Program-made: the position numbers and the translations under genes
In this document: positions 8,190-15,566 of the stretch, in pieces
How the letters are laid out: the number at the start of each line of letters is the position of its first letter
How positions within the stretch are numbered: the stretch's first letter is position 1
Assembly (NCBI GenBank): GCA_018335935.1
Contig: JAGXRG010000045.1
Coordinates: 1 to 32,842 of the forward strand
DNA length: 32,842 bases
DNA from: Chitinophagaceae bacterium
GTDB taxonomy: Bacteria > Bacteroidota > Bacteroidia > Chitinophagales > Chitinophagaceae
Direction: 5' to 3'
Notes under the pieces: generated by a model
What the model saw: only the letters and a program-made list of their open reading frames with translations
Database searches by the model: none
What the model was told of the DNA's origin: nothing

Positions 8190-10235
8190 TTAAGGTTGAA
8201 CCGGAACTTGCTTTTTCAGTTGCAGTTTAAATTCTAATCTACGATTAATAGCCCTTGCTTCTGGTTTATCATTACCCTTCTCATCAGTTTCAGGTTCAAT
8301 TGGGCAACATTCTCCATAACCTTTAGTTGATAAACGTTTTTCGTCAATATTGTATTTGCTGATTAAATAAACTTTAGCAGCATCTGCTCTACGTTGAGAA
8401 AGGTTTAAATTGTATTTAACATCACCTTTTTGGTCGGTATAACCACCAATTTCAACATACATTCCTGCCTCTCTATTCATCATAGCTGCTAATGAGTCTA
8501 AACTCTCTTTATATTCATCTAAAATATTTGCTGAATCAAAATCAAATCTTACTATCAATGGTTTTTCCTCTGTAATAACTGGAGGTTTAGGAGGAATTGG
8601 TGTCATAAACCAATCACTAACATTTAATGTATCAATATTGAAATCTGCAACTATATCTTTTGTAGAAGGTTCATATTTATCTTTTGTTGCATTTCCTTTG
8701 AAAGAATTAAACGGATCTGATTCTATAAAATACATACCCTTTTCATCTGTTGAAACAGTTGGTAAAGTAATGCCAGCATCATTAACAACACTAATATTTG
8801 CTCCTGGTATTGGTGCACCAGTTTTACTATCAACAACTTTTCCTGTAACCCATTTTTTAATAAGCTTGTTGGCAGTGTATAGTTCTAAACAACATTCACT
8901 ACCTCTATCACTACTGATATAAAAATTTCTTAATAAAAACTTATCATCATTACTAAAGAAATATTGTTCATCTTTTTGTGAGTTAACAGGATATCCTAAA
9001 TTTTTAGGTTCGCTCCATGTACTTCCAAAACTTCCTTTAGAAACAAATAAATCATAACCACCCATACCTATTCTACCAGCTGAAGAAAATACCAATTGAT
9101 AACTTGGTGTGTGATAGAAAGGTGTTGTTTCATCATCAGCACTATTTATAGGTTCACCTAAATTCATAGATGAACTAATTTGATCATTATTCATTGCTGC
9201 ATACCAAATATCAAATTTTCCTTTTCCGCCAGGTTTATTAGAAGCGTATAAAAAATATTTTCCATCTGCTGTAATACTTGGCTGTTGGCTACTATAACCC
9301 TCTGCGTTAATATCTGCACCAAGTTTAACTGGGTCAGACCAAGTGCCTTGCTCAGTTAAATTAGACTGATAGATTGCTGCAATTTTTGGTCCTTGAATAG
9401 GCCATCTGGTAAAGAATGCAGTTTTGCCATTTGCAGTAAAACATGCACTACCTTGGTGCATGCCATCAGCAGATGGTAATGGTAATTTTTCTGCAGTTAA
9501 TCCATTTTCAGTTACAAATAAACTGTTATGATGAATAACTTTTTTTTGTTTGTTAATTAATAAAGTATCTGGTCTTGATGAAGTAAAATATAATTTACTG
9601 TTAACCACGTAAGGTGCTGTGTTTTGACCATGTTCTGTTGTGTTAATTCCTTGTGGCATTTTGTTAACAACAAATAATTTTTGTTCGTTGCTTTTCATTT
9701 GAGCCATAATGAATTTCAAGTTCTTTAGTTCATCATTGGCTTTTTTAGTGTATTCATCTTCAGTTTTATAATCTGCTAAAAATGCAGTAAATGCAGCTTC
9801 TGCATCTGAATATCTAGCTAATGCTCTTAAACAAACTGCATGATTATAAGAAGCAATTGGGTATTTAGTTTTATCTACTTTAGCATACCAAGGTTCAGCA
9901 TTAAAAAAGTTATTTAAATTGTAATAGCATTCTCCAATTCTGTTAGTTACACTATTAATTACATCAGATTCAGGAATTACATTTGGTTTTTGAATAGAAT
10001 CTTTTTTTTGCTTCACAGGTCTTACAGCATAAGGATTATAATCAACATTAACTTTACCTGGACCTTTTTTATCGGTTAAAAATCTTTCGTAGTAAATAGC
10101 TGCTGACTGCCAATCTCCCTTAGCATAAAATTTATCAGCCTCACGTTTATAATCTTTAATATATTGAGCTTGTAAAGAAATAGAAGTAGTTAGTGAAAGA
10201 AAAATAAGCAGCGATATTGACTTCATCAATTTCAT
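8190..10235 (-). CDS. PorE-like OmpA-family protein (TPR, beta-propeller, regulatory-like domain, OmpA)
   Basis: A 681-residue exported protein. It opens with a signal peptide (about residues 1-23, ending SLQAQ, with no lipobox Cys). Tetratricopeptide-like helices follow (about 27-180), then a PD40/WD40-like propeller (about 195-450) with repeated strands such as LYFTSSRPDT and KYFLYASNKPGG. Next is a carboxypeptidase-regulatory-like beta-sandwich (about 464-545, VTGKVVDSKTGAPIPGANIS). A C-terminal OmpA domain (about 560-675) carries the peptidoglycan-contact pattern GGYTDQKGDVKYNLNLSQRR. This order is that of PorE, the type IX secretion component linking the outer-membrane complex to peptidoglycan. 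Bacteroidota carry several paralogues, so this may not be the core copy. It lies 59 bases downstream of the PorP/SprF gene and is probably co-transcribed with it. Confidence 0.88.
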   Translation of the reverse strand: MKLMKSISLLIFLSLTTSISLQAQYIKDYKREADKFYAKGDWQSAAIYYERFLTDKKGPGKVNVDYNPYAVRPVKQKKDSIQKPNVIPESDVINSVTNRIGECYYNLNNFFNAEPWYAKVDKTKYPIASYNHAVCLRALARYSDAEAAFTAFLADYKTEDEYTKKANDELKNLKFIMAQMKSNEQKLFVVNKMPQGINTTEHGQNTAPYVVNSKLYFTSSRPDTLLINKQKKVIHHNSLFVTENGLTAEKLPLPSADGMHQGSACFTANGKTAFFTRWPIQGPKIAAIYQSNLTEQGTWSDPVKLGADINAEGYSSQQPSITADGKYFLYASNKPGGKGKFDIWYAAMNNDQISSSMNLGEPINSADDETTPFYHTPSYQLVFSSAGRIGMGGYDLFVSKGSFGSTWSEPKNLGYPVNSQKDEQYFFSNDDKFLLRNFYISSDRGSECCLELYTANKLIKKWVTGKVVDSKTGAPIPGANISVVNDAGITLPTVSTDEKGMYFIESDPFNSFKGNATKDKYEPSTKDIVADFNIDTLNVSDWFMTPIPPKPPVITEEKPLIVRFDFDSANILDEYKESLDSLAAMMNREAGMYVEIGGYTDQKGDVKYNLNLSQRRADAAKVYLISKYNIDEKRLSTKGYGECCPIEPETDEKGNDKPEARAINRRLEFKLQLKKQVPVQP

Positions 10236-10294
10236 GTGTAATTATTTCTGTATGATTAAATAGTTTTTTATGACAATTAATTTTAAGCTGACAT

Positions 10295-11308
10295 TTATAG
10301 TCTAGGACAAATAAATGGTTGATCGCTTAAACTTCTTCTTGTTTTGCCTGTAAACGATAATGAAAGTTCAAAGCTATTTGTTGCACCTGCCATTCTTCCT
10401 AAATCAGATGTATTAGCATCGTAGCTTAAACCCAAAACAAAATCTTTATAATAAAAACCTGCAAAAGGAACTAATGCATCTTTAAATCTGTAATTGGCTC
10501 CACACAAAAAATCAAATCCTTCACCACCTTTAATTTGAGCATAAGCTCCAATCATTTTTTCTTCTGCAGTTCCTTGTTTTAAATACAAAGCATTTGGTGT
10601 TAAACTAACTCTTTCACTTAAATTAATTCTTAATCCTCCATGTAATGTAAATCTCATGGGAACTCTAGCATCTGAGTTTGAGGTAAACTTATCTGTGGGT
10701 TGTGTTAAATGAGCAACAGAAAAACCAACAAATGCATTAGATTTTTTATAAGGAGTAGCATCAAAATATAAAATACCCATTCCTAAATCTAAAGCAGTTT
10801 GAGATGGGTTTAAAATAACTTCGTTCGATAAAATTGATGGATCAAAACCACCAGGAACAATTGGATTGTATTGATTACCATATTTGAATTTAGATAAATC
10901 AAATCTTCTATTGATTACACCACCATTAATACCTATAGTTATATGATGAGTACCTTGTTTGCCAAATTTTATTCCTGTATATGCTACAGAAGCATATGGA
11001 GTAAAATATTTATAGCCACCATTACCAGCTGATTGTTGAAATAAACCAACACCGAAATTTAAGTTTTTACTGGTAGCTATTTCTCCTGCTACACCAATGC
11101 TTACAAATCCATTATCAATGTTGGTCCATTGACTTCTGTAAATTGCTGCAACACGATAATCTCCATCCATAACCCCTGTTAATGCAGGATTTAACCATTG
11201 AGGATAAACATAGTATTGAGAAAAATGAGGATCTACTTGTGCTTGTGTGTTAACGGAAAATAATACTGTTAATAAAACTAAAGTAGATTTGAATAATTTT
11301 TTTAGCAT
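10295..11308 (-). CDS. PorP/SprF family type IX secretion-associated outer-membrane protein
   Basis: A 337-residue protein with a signal peptide (MLKKLFKSTLVLLTVLFSV, cleaved near NTQAQ). The family signature DPHFSQYYVYPQWLNPALTG is followed by about a dozen amphipathic beta strands ending in ELSLSFTG, as expected for an outer-membrane barrel. PorP/SprF proteins work with PorE and related parts in type IX secretion. Many paralogues sit beside genes for large CHU_C-tailed proteins and seem to attach or export them. ATG 11308 is chosen over a TTG at 11314 that adds two residues. The PorE-like gene follows on the same strand. The giant CHU_C gene at 17644 is a possible client, but the distance of about 6 kb makes this inference. 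Confidence 0.93.
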   Translation of the reverse strand: MLKKLFKSTLVLLTVLFSVNTQAQVDPHFSQYYVYPQWLNPALTGVMDGDYRVAAIYRSQWTNIDNGFVSIGVAGEIATSKNLNFGVGLFQQSAGNGGYKYFTPYASVAYTGIKFGKQGTHHITIGINGGVINRRFDLSKFKYGNQYNPIVPGGFDPSILSNEVILNPSQTALDLGMGILYFDATPYKKSNAFVGFSVAHLTQPTDKFTSNSDARVPMRFTLHGGLRINLSERVSLTPNALYLKQGTAEEKMIGAYAQIKGGEGFDFLCGANYRFKDALVPFAGFYYKDFVLGLSYDANTSDLGRMAGATNSFELSLSFTGKTRRSLSDQPFICPRL

Positions 11309-11351
11309 GAGCAAGTGTTTTCTAAAAATGAAATCTTAAAAAAGTGGAATG

Positions 11352-11359
11352 CAAATCTA
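11352..11359 (-). promoter_or_regulatory. Putative -7 promoter box for the PorP/PorE-like pair
   Basis: On the minus strand this is TAGATTTG, matching TAnnTTTG, 43 bases before the PorP ATG at 11308. That would give a leader of about 35-40 bases. No TTG at the standard -33 spacing was found. The surrounding 11315-11500 stretch is otherwise AT-rich and without an obvious gene. Confidence 0.38.
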
Positions 11360-11500
11360 ATGTTTGAGACCAATAATTTAATATTTTTTTAACTAAAAAA
11401 TAGGTTTAAGGGCACTAAACTAAGGTTTGAATTTAAAACTACAAAATGTAAAAGCTGTTTAATTGAAAATCATTGATATTTTGATTAAATAATATTTCTT

Positions 11501-11522
11501 TTTAGCTAAAAAATTAGCTAAA
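11501..11522. other. Hairpin over the 3' end of the Ldh-family gene
   Basis: TTTAGCTAA, four A bases, then TTAGCTAAA form a 9-bp inverted repeat that includes the stop codon of the minus-strand dehydrogenase gene. On the transcribed strand the downstream side is A-rich rather than a T run, so it is not a classical intrinsic terminator. It may mark a 3' end stem. Confidence 0.3.
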
Positions 11523-12591
11523 GTTCTACATTAAATTTTTCAGTTAACAGTTTTATACTTTTTACAACTTCATCGTCTACAGGAATTCCATTCAATTTTC
11601 GTTCTAATTCAATTATTCTTTCGGGATCACCTGGTATTAATACAGTTTGATGGTTATTAATTGGTTTTGTGTTTCTAAATCTTTCAATCCACACATCCAT
11701 ATTTTGTTTAAAATGTTCTGCAGATTGAAAAGCATCAATTCTCATAGCACCAAAAAAATGCCCAAGACCTTCACCAGGCATATTAGTGGGTAATGGTATA
11801 TAAGCAGGGAAGGGTGGTGCCCAAGGTCCGAATGACGCTCCACTCAAAACTCCAGAAAAAATATCAACAATACTACCTAAAGCATAGCCTTTATGACCGC
11901 CATGTTCTCTATCTGAACCTAATGGTAGTAAAGCTCCATTTTCTTTTAATATATGAGCATTTGTTGTAGTATGGCCATTTTTATCCTGAGCCCATCCCTC
12001 AGGGATTGATTCATTTTTTCTTTGAGCAATTTCTAATTTACCATTTGCTGCAGTTGTAGTTGCAAAATCTGCTACAAAAGGAGGTTGATTTTTTGCTGGA
12101 ATTGCAACAGCAATAGGATTTGTACCTAGCATTTTTTCTAATCCAAAAGTTGGGGCAACTAATGCACTGGCATTGGTCATTGCAATGCCAATCATATCTT
12201 GTTCTAAAGCCATCATTGCATGATAGCCTGCAATTCCAAAATGATTACTATTTTTAACACAAACCCAGCCTGTACCAGAAATTTTTGCTTTTTCAATTGC
12301 CAATTTCATGGCAAAAGGAGCTGCAATTAATCCTAAAGCTTTATCTGCATCAATAGTTGCTGTTGATGGGGTTTCATGAATAATTTTTATTTTAGGTATA
12401 GCATTTATTCTTTCTTGTTCCCAAAGCCTTACATAGCCCATTAATCTTGCAATACCATGACTATCAATGCCTCTTAAATCGGCACTAATTAAAATATCTG
12501 ATGCTTGTATTGCATCAGAAAGAGCACAACCCATCTTTAAAAATATTTTTTGGCAAAAAGTATGTAGTTGTTCGGCTGAATATACCTTCAT
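11518..12591 (-). CDS. Ldh family (malate/L-lactate type 2) dehydrogenase
   Basis: A 357-residue protein of the NAD(P)-dependent LDH2/MDH2 family, unrelated in fold to classic lactate dehydrogenase. Members reduce or oxidise 2-oxo/2-hydroxy acids such as malate, lactate, ureidoglycolate or delta1-piperideine-2-carboxylate. Markers are SADLRGIDSHGIARL (about residues 36-50), the substrate and cofactor His in VKNSNHFGIAGYHAM, GTNPIAVAIPAK, DFATTTAANGK, and the glycine-rich GGHKGYALGSIVDIFSG. The length is normal and no key residue is missing. The gene stands alone on the minus strand, divergent from the sugar transferase, so context does not fix the substrate. The 135 bases upstream hold no clear consensus promoter. 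Confidence 0.92.
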   Translation of the reverse strand: MKVYSAEQLHTFCQKIFLKMGCALSDAIQASDILISADLRGIDSHGIARLMGYVRLWEQERINAIPKIKIIHETPSTATIDADKALGLIAAPFAMKLAIEKAKISGTGWVCVKNSNHFGIAGYHAMMALEQDMIGIAMTNASALVAPTFGLEKMLGTNPIAVAIPAKNQPPFVADFATTTAANGKLEIAQRKNESIPEGWAQDKNGHTTTNAHILKENGALLPLGSDREHGGHKGYALGSIVDIFSGVLSGASFGPWAPPFPAYIPLPTNMPGEGLGHFFGAMRIDAFQSAEHFKQNMDVWIERFRNTKPINNHQTVLIPGDPERIIELERKLNGIPVDDEVVKSIKLLTEKFNVEL

Positions 12592-12726
12592 GAAAATTGT
12601 TTAAATGTGCAAAATAATTATAGTTGAAAATACTTTTTCAATGAAATGTTGATTTTTATATTTTGTTTTTTTGTTTAAAAAACATTTATTTTGTTGCTGT
12701 TCTTACAAAGAAAGAATAAAATCTTT

Positions 12727-13362
12727 ATGCTTGTAGCAGTTTCTCCTTCTAATAATAATAAAGTTGAATTAAAAGAAATTCCGTATTCGCACATCATTGC
12801 AAAGCGAATAATGGATATTTTAATTTGCCTAATGGTTTTGCCAATTGCTCTACCACTAATTATTATTGGAAGCATAGCTATGGCATTAAATTCTCGGGGT
12901 CCAATTATTTTTAAACAAAAACGAGTTGGATTAAATGGTATTCCTTTTACTATGTATAAAATAAGAACAATGGTGCATAGTAAAAATGGATATGTAGATC
13001 ATACGGTAAAAGATGATGCAAGAATTACACCTGTAGGTTATGTGTTAAGAAAATCAAAGATTGATGAATTGCCACAAATTGTGAACGTTTTAAAAGGCGA
13101 TATGAGCATTATTGGTCCAAGACCAGAAAGAATTGATATTGTTGAACATTATTCTAAACAAAACGAATTTTATAGTCATCGGCATACCATTAAACCAGGC
13201 ATTACTGGATGGGCTCAAGTGCATAAACCAATGGCAACACCTGCAGAAAATTTAGAAAAACTTGAGTATGATTTATATTACATCAATAACCATTCTTTAA
13301 AACTTGATGTAGAAATTTTAGCCAAAACAATAGGTGTGGTTAAAAATTTAGAAAGTCTTTAA
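12727..13362 (+). CDS. Polyprenyl-phosphate sugar-1-phosphate transferase, short form
   Basis: A 211-residue protein consisting only of the bacterial sugar transferase (PF02397-type) domain, without the extra membrane helices of WcaJ- or WbaP-like proteins. Such enzymes start glycan chains by moving a sugar 1-phosphate from a nucleotide sugar to undecaprenyl phosphate. A re-entrant hydrophobic helix lies near residues 22-52 (IAKRIMDILICLMVLPIALP). It is followed by the basic KQKRVGLNGIPFTMYKIRTM, the catalytic-region KSKIDELPQIVNVLKGDMS, IIGPRPE and KPGITGWAQV. ATG 12727 is preferred over an in-frame TTG at 12691 that would add a non-conserved 12-residue tail. No other capsule genes adjoin it. 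The GT2 and GT4 genes about 9 kb away could share its pathway. Confidence 0.92.
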   Translation: MLVAVSPSNNNKVELKEIPYSHIIAKRIMDILICLMVLPIALPLIIIGSIAMALNSRGPIIFKQKRVGLNGIPFTMYKIRTMVHSKNGYVDHTVKDDARITPVGYVLRKSKIDELPQIVNVLKGDMSIIGPRPERIDIVEHYSKQNEFYSHRHTIKPGITGWAQVHKPMATPAENLEKLEYDLYYINNHSLKLDVEILAKTIGVVKNLESL

Positions 13363-13775
13363 TTGCTTTTATAAGCCTGAACAACTTCTATAATATTAGG
13401 GTAGGTTTTACTTTTAAAAGTTTCCCATTCACTCCAGTTCATCCAAATAATTTGTTCTATATCTTCTTCGGATTGTGGAATAAATTTTTCTGAGGAATTA
13501 GTTTGCATTAAATACCACCAAGTTTCTTTTATCACTTCTTCTTTCAACCATTTATCAAAATATTGATGATAAGTTTTACATAAAAAATTCAAAAGTTCGG
13601 CATGTTGAATTCCTGTTTCTTCTTGTACTTCTCTTGCAGCACATGCTTCAATACTCTCGCCTTCATCTAATTTACCTTTAGGTAAGTCCCAATGATTTCT
13701 TCTAAAAATAAAAAGCAATTCTTTTCTTTCATTAATAACTAAACCACCTGCTGCAATTATTTTTTTTAGTGCCAT
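13359..13775 (-). CDS. Nudix hydrolase
   Basis: A 138-residue Nudix-fold hydrolase, which cleaves a nucleoside diphosphate linked to another moiety. The Nudix box is complete: GKLDEGESIEACAAREV followed by QEETGI fits G-x5-E-x7-R-E-U-x-E-E-x-G-U, with all metal-binding glutamates. It is preceded by IFRRNHWDLPKGK. The frame is open further upstream (to 13874), but that would overlap pyrE head to head. ATG 13775 gives the standard MALKKIIAAGG start, so it is chosen. The substrate is not evident; house-cleaning nucleotides or Ap4A-like molecules are typical. Its stop codon overlaps that of the convergent sugar transferase. The promoter must lie in the 49 bases shared with divergent pyrE. Confidence 0.92.
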   Translation of the reverse strand: MALKKIIAAGGLVINERKELLFIFRRNHWDLPKGKLDEGESIEACAAREVQEETGIQHAELLNFLCKTYHQYFDKWLKEEVIKETWWYLMQTNSSEKFIPQSEEDIEQIIWMNWSEWETFKSKTYPNIIEVVQAYKSN

Positions 13776-13812
13776 TGTTACAAAAAAAATCTTTTTAATA
13801 ATATGGAGCAAG

Positions 13813-13820
13813 TAAATTTG
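13813..13820 (+). promoter_or_regulatory. Putative -7 box placing pyrE transcription start at its ATG
   Basis: TAAATTTG matches TAnnTTTG exactly and ends 4 bases before the pyrE ATG at 13825. The usual 4-7 base gap from this box to the transcription start would place the mRNA end at or within the first codon, implying a leaderless transcript. No firm -33 TTG was seen at the usual spacing. Confidence 0.35.
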
Positions 13821-13824
13821 CTTT

Positions 13825-14466
13825 ATGAGTGCAGATATTTTTTTAGCCGAACAATTATTAGATATCAAAACCATTAAAGTAAATGTTCAACAACCTTATC
13901 AATGGGCCAGTGGTTGGAAAAGTCCAGTTTATTGCGATAATAGAAAAGTATTGGCACACCCAAAAGTTAGAAGTTTTATTGTAACCGAATTATGTAATAC
14001 CATAAAAACAAAATTTGTTGAAGTTGATTTAATTGCAGGTGTTGCCACTGCAGGCATTCCTTGGGGTGCACTAGTAGCAAACGAATTAAATTTACCGTTT
14101 TGTTATGTTCGACCACAACCCAAATCTCATGGTTTAAATAATCAGGTTGAGGGTGATTATGCAACAAATCAAAAAGTAGTGGTTATAGAAGATTTAATTT
14201 CTACAGGGAAAAGTAGTATTAAAGTTATTGAGGTTTTGCAGCAATTAGAATTAAATGTGAATGGCTTAGTAAGTATTTTTAATTATGGATTTGTTGAGGC
14301 AACAGAGGCTTTTAGAGTCATTGATGTTCCTTTCTTTTCAATTACAAATTTTAATGCACTTTTACAAAAGGCCATTGAAAAAAATATTATTCAAGAAAAA
14401 GATTTAGCAGTAATTAAAGACTGGCAACAGAACCCAGCAACATGGAATACTGTTGTTACAAAATAG
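13825..14466 (+). CDS. pyrE: Orotate phosphoribosyltransferase
   Basis: A 213-residue cytoplasmic enzyme that joins orotate to PRPP to give orotidine 5'-phosphate, the fifth step of pyrimidine synthesis. Near the N terminus is YQWASGWKSPVYCDNRKVLA, the orotate-binding region. A middle section reads LIAGVATAGIPWGALVA and FCYVRPQPKSHGLNNQVEGD, with the mobile catalytic-loop Lys and His. The PRPP-binding motif is VVVIEDLISTGKSSI. Length and motifs are normal. ATG 13825 is the first in-frame start. The tryptophan dioxygenase gene follows 5 bases after its stop. Together with carA and the dihydroorotase-like gene it shows that pyrimidine genes here are close but not in one operon. Confidence 0.95.
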   Translation: MSADIFLAEQLLDIKTIKVNVQQPYQWASGWKSPVYCDNRKVLAHPKVRSFIVTELCNTIKTKFVEVDLIAGVATAGIPWGALVANELNLPFCYVRPQPKSHGLNNQVEGDYATNQKVVVIEDLISTGKSSIKVIEVLQQLELNVNGLVSIFNYGFVEATEAFRVIDVPFFSITNFNALLQKAIEKNIIQEKDLAVIKDWQQNPATWNTVVTK

Positions 14467-14471
14467 AATTT

Positions 14472-15551
14472 ATGAGTGAATCAATGTATTATGGGTCTTA
14501 TTTACAAACAGAAAAAATTTTAGATAGTCAATTTCCTGTTAGTTTTAGAGAAGGCAACACGCCTGCTCATGATGAAATGTTATTTATTATCATTCATCAA
14601 GCTTATGAATTATGGTTTAAACAAATTTTATTTGAGTTAGATTATTGTTCTACTGTTTTTGAACAAGAAACTGTAAATGATAATTCAGAAGATTTAAATT
14701 TAGTACGTCATAGATTACAACGAGTCATTAAAATTATGCAACTACTCAATCAACAAGTAGAAGTGCTAGATACGATGACTCCATTAGATTTTTTAGAATT
14801 CAGAAATTTGTTAACTCCATCATCAGGCTTTCAAAGTAAACAGTTTAGATTAATAGAAGCAAAGCTTGGTTTGCAAATGGAAAAAAGGCATCATAAAGAT
14901 TATTACAAAAGAACTGATGAAGGTGGATTTAATGCAAAAGATTATCAAGAAATTAATCAAACAGAAGCTAAGAAATCTATTCAAGAACTTATTAATAATT
15001 GGTTAGAAAGATTGCCATTTTTTGATGCAAAATATTGGAACGAAAATGCTGCTGACAGTAATTTTATGCAACACCCTTTTTGGGAAAAATATACTCAAGT
15101 TTACCAATCTGGATTAACTGAAAGAGAGCAACAAAAATTTGCAGATTTTAAGTATGTTTTCTTTGATGATACATCACAAATTTCTGATGTTGAAATTCAA
15201 AAAAATCTTCGATCTAGTTTTTCAGCAAAAGCCTTAAGGGCTGGGCTTTTCATTATGTTGTACAGAGATTTCCCTATGTTTCAAACTTCCTATCAAATAT
15301 TAGATGCTTTAATTGAAATTGATCACTCAATGGCAACTTGGAGGCATAAACATTTAGTTATGGTTAGAAGAATGATTGGTATGAGAGTTGGCACAGGAAA
15401 TACTTCGGGTGCCGGTTATTTAGAAGGTGCTTTAAACAAGCATTTTGTTTATAAAGAAATTTCGGGTTTGGCAACTTTTTTAATAGAGCGTAAAAAGCTT
15501 CCTAGTTTACCAGAAAAACTCATGAAAGAGTTAGGTTTTTTTGCTTCATAA
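14472..15551 (+). CDS. kynA: Tryptophan 2,3-dioxygenase
   Basis: A 359-residue haem enzyme that opens the indole ring of L-tryptophan with O2 to give N-formylkynurenine, the first step of the kynurenine route. Family hallmarks are FREGNTPAHDEMLFIIIHQA, with the active-site His, then YELWFKQILFELD and LTPSSGFQSKQFRLIEAKLG. The C-terminal haem-ligand region reads ATWRHKHLVMVRRMIGMRVG followed by TGNTSGAGYLEGAL. A longer reading from ATG 14442 overlaps pyrE by 25 bases and adds ten unmatched residues, so ATG 14472 is chosen. No other kynurenine genes are visible. It lies between pyrE and an Nramp transporter with gaps of 5 and 15 bases, pointing to one transcript. Confidence 0.93.
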   Translation: MSESMYYGSYLQTEKILDSQFPVSFREGNTPAHDEMLFIIIHQAYELWFKQILFELDYCSTVFEQETVNDNSEDLNLVRHRLQRVIKIMQLLNQQVEVLDTMTPLDFLEFRNLLTPSSGFQSKQFRLIEAKLGLQMEKRHHKDYYKRTDEGGFNAKDYQEINQTEAKKSIQELINNWLERLPFFDAKYWNENAADSNFMQHPFWEKYTQVYQSGLTEREQQKFADFKYVFFDDTSQISDVEIQKNLRSSFSAKALRAGLFIMLYRDFPMFQTSYQILDALIEIDHSMATWRHKHLVMVRRMIGMRVGTGNTSGAGYLEGALNKHFVYKEISGLATFLIERKKLPSLPEKLMKELGFFAS

Positions 15552-15566
15552 CTATAAAATCATTTC

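Noticed and set aside
12610..12691. TTATTTTG-like sequences before the Ldh-family gene, the sugar transferase and carA as promoters
   Set aside because: Each departs from TAnnTTTG at the second base and lacks a spaced TTG; such strings are common by chance in this AT-rich DNA.
12675..12875. Minus-strand open frame opposite the sugar transferase start
   Set aside because: Shadow of the conserved sugar transferase N terminus; no supporting motif.
13776..13874. N-terminal extension of the Nudix protein by 33 residues
   Set aside because: It would overlap pyrE head-on and its residues do not match the Nudix family; ATG 13775 gives the standard start.
14442..14471. Upstream ATG for tryptophan 2,3-dioxygenase
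   Set aside because: It overlaps the pyrE end and adds residues foreign to the family; ATG 14472 fits better.
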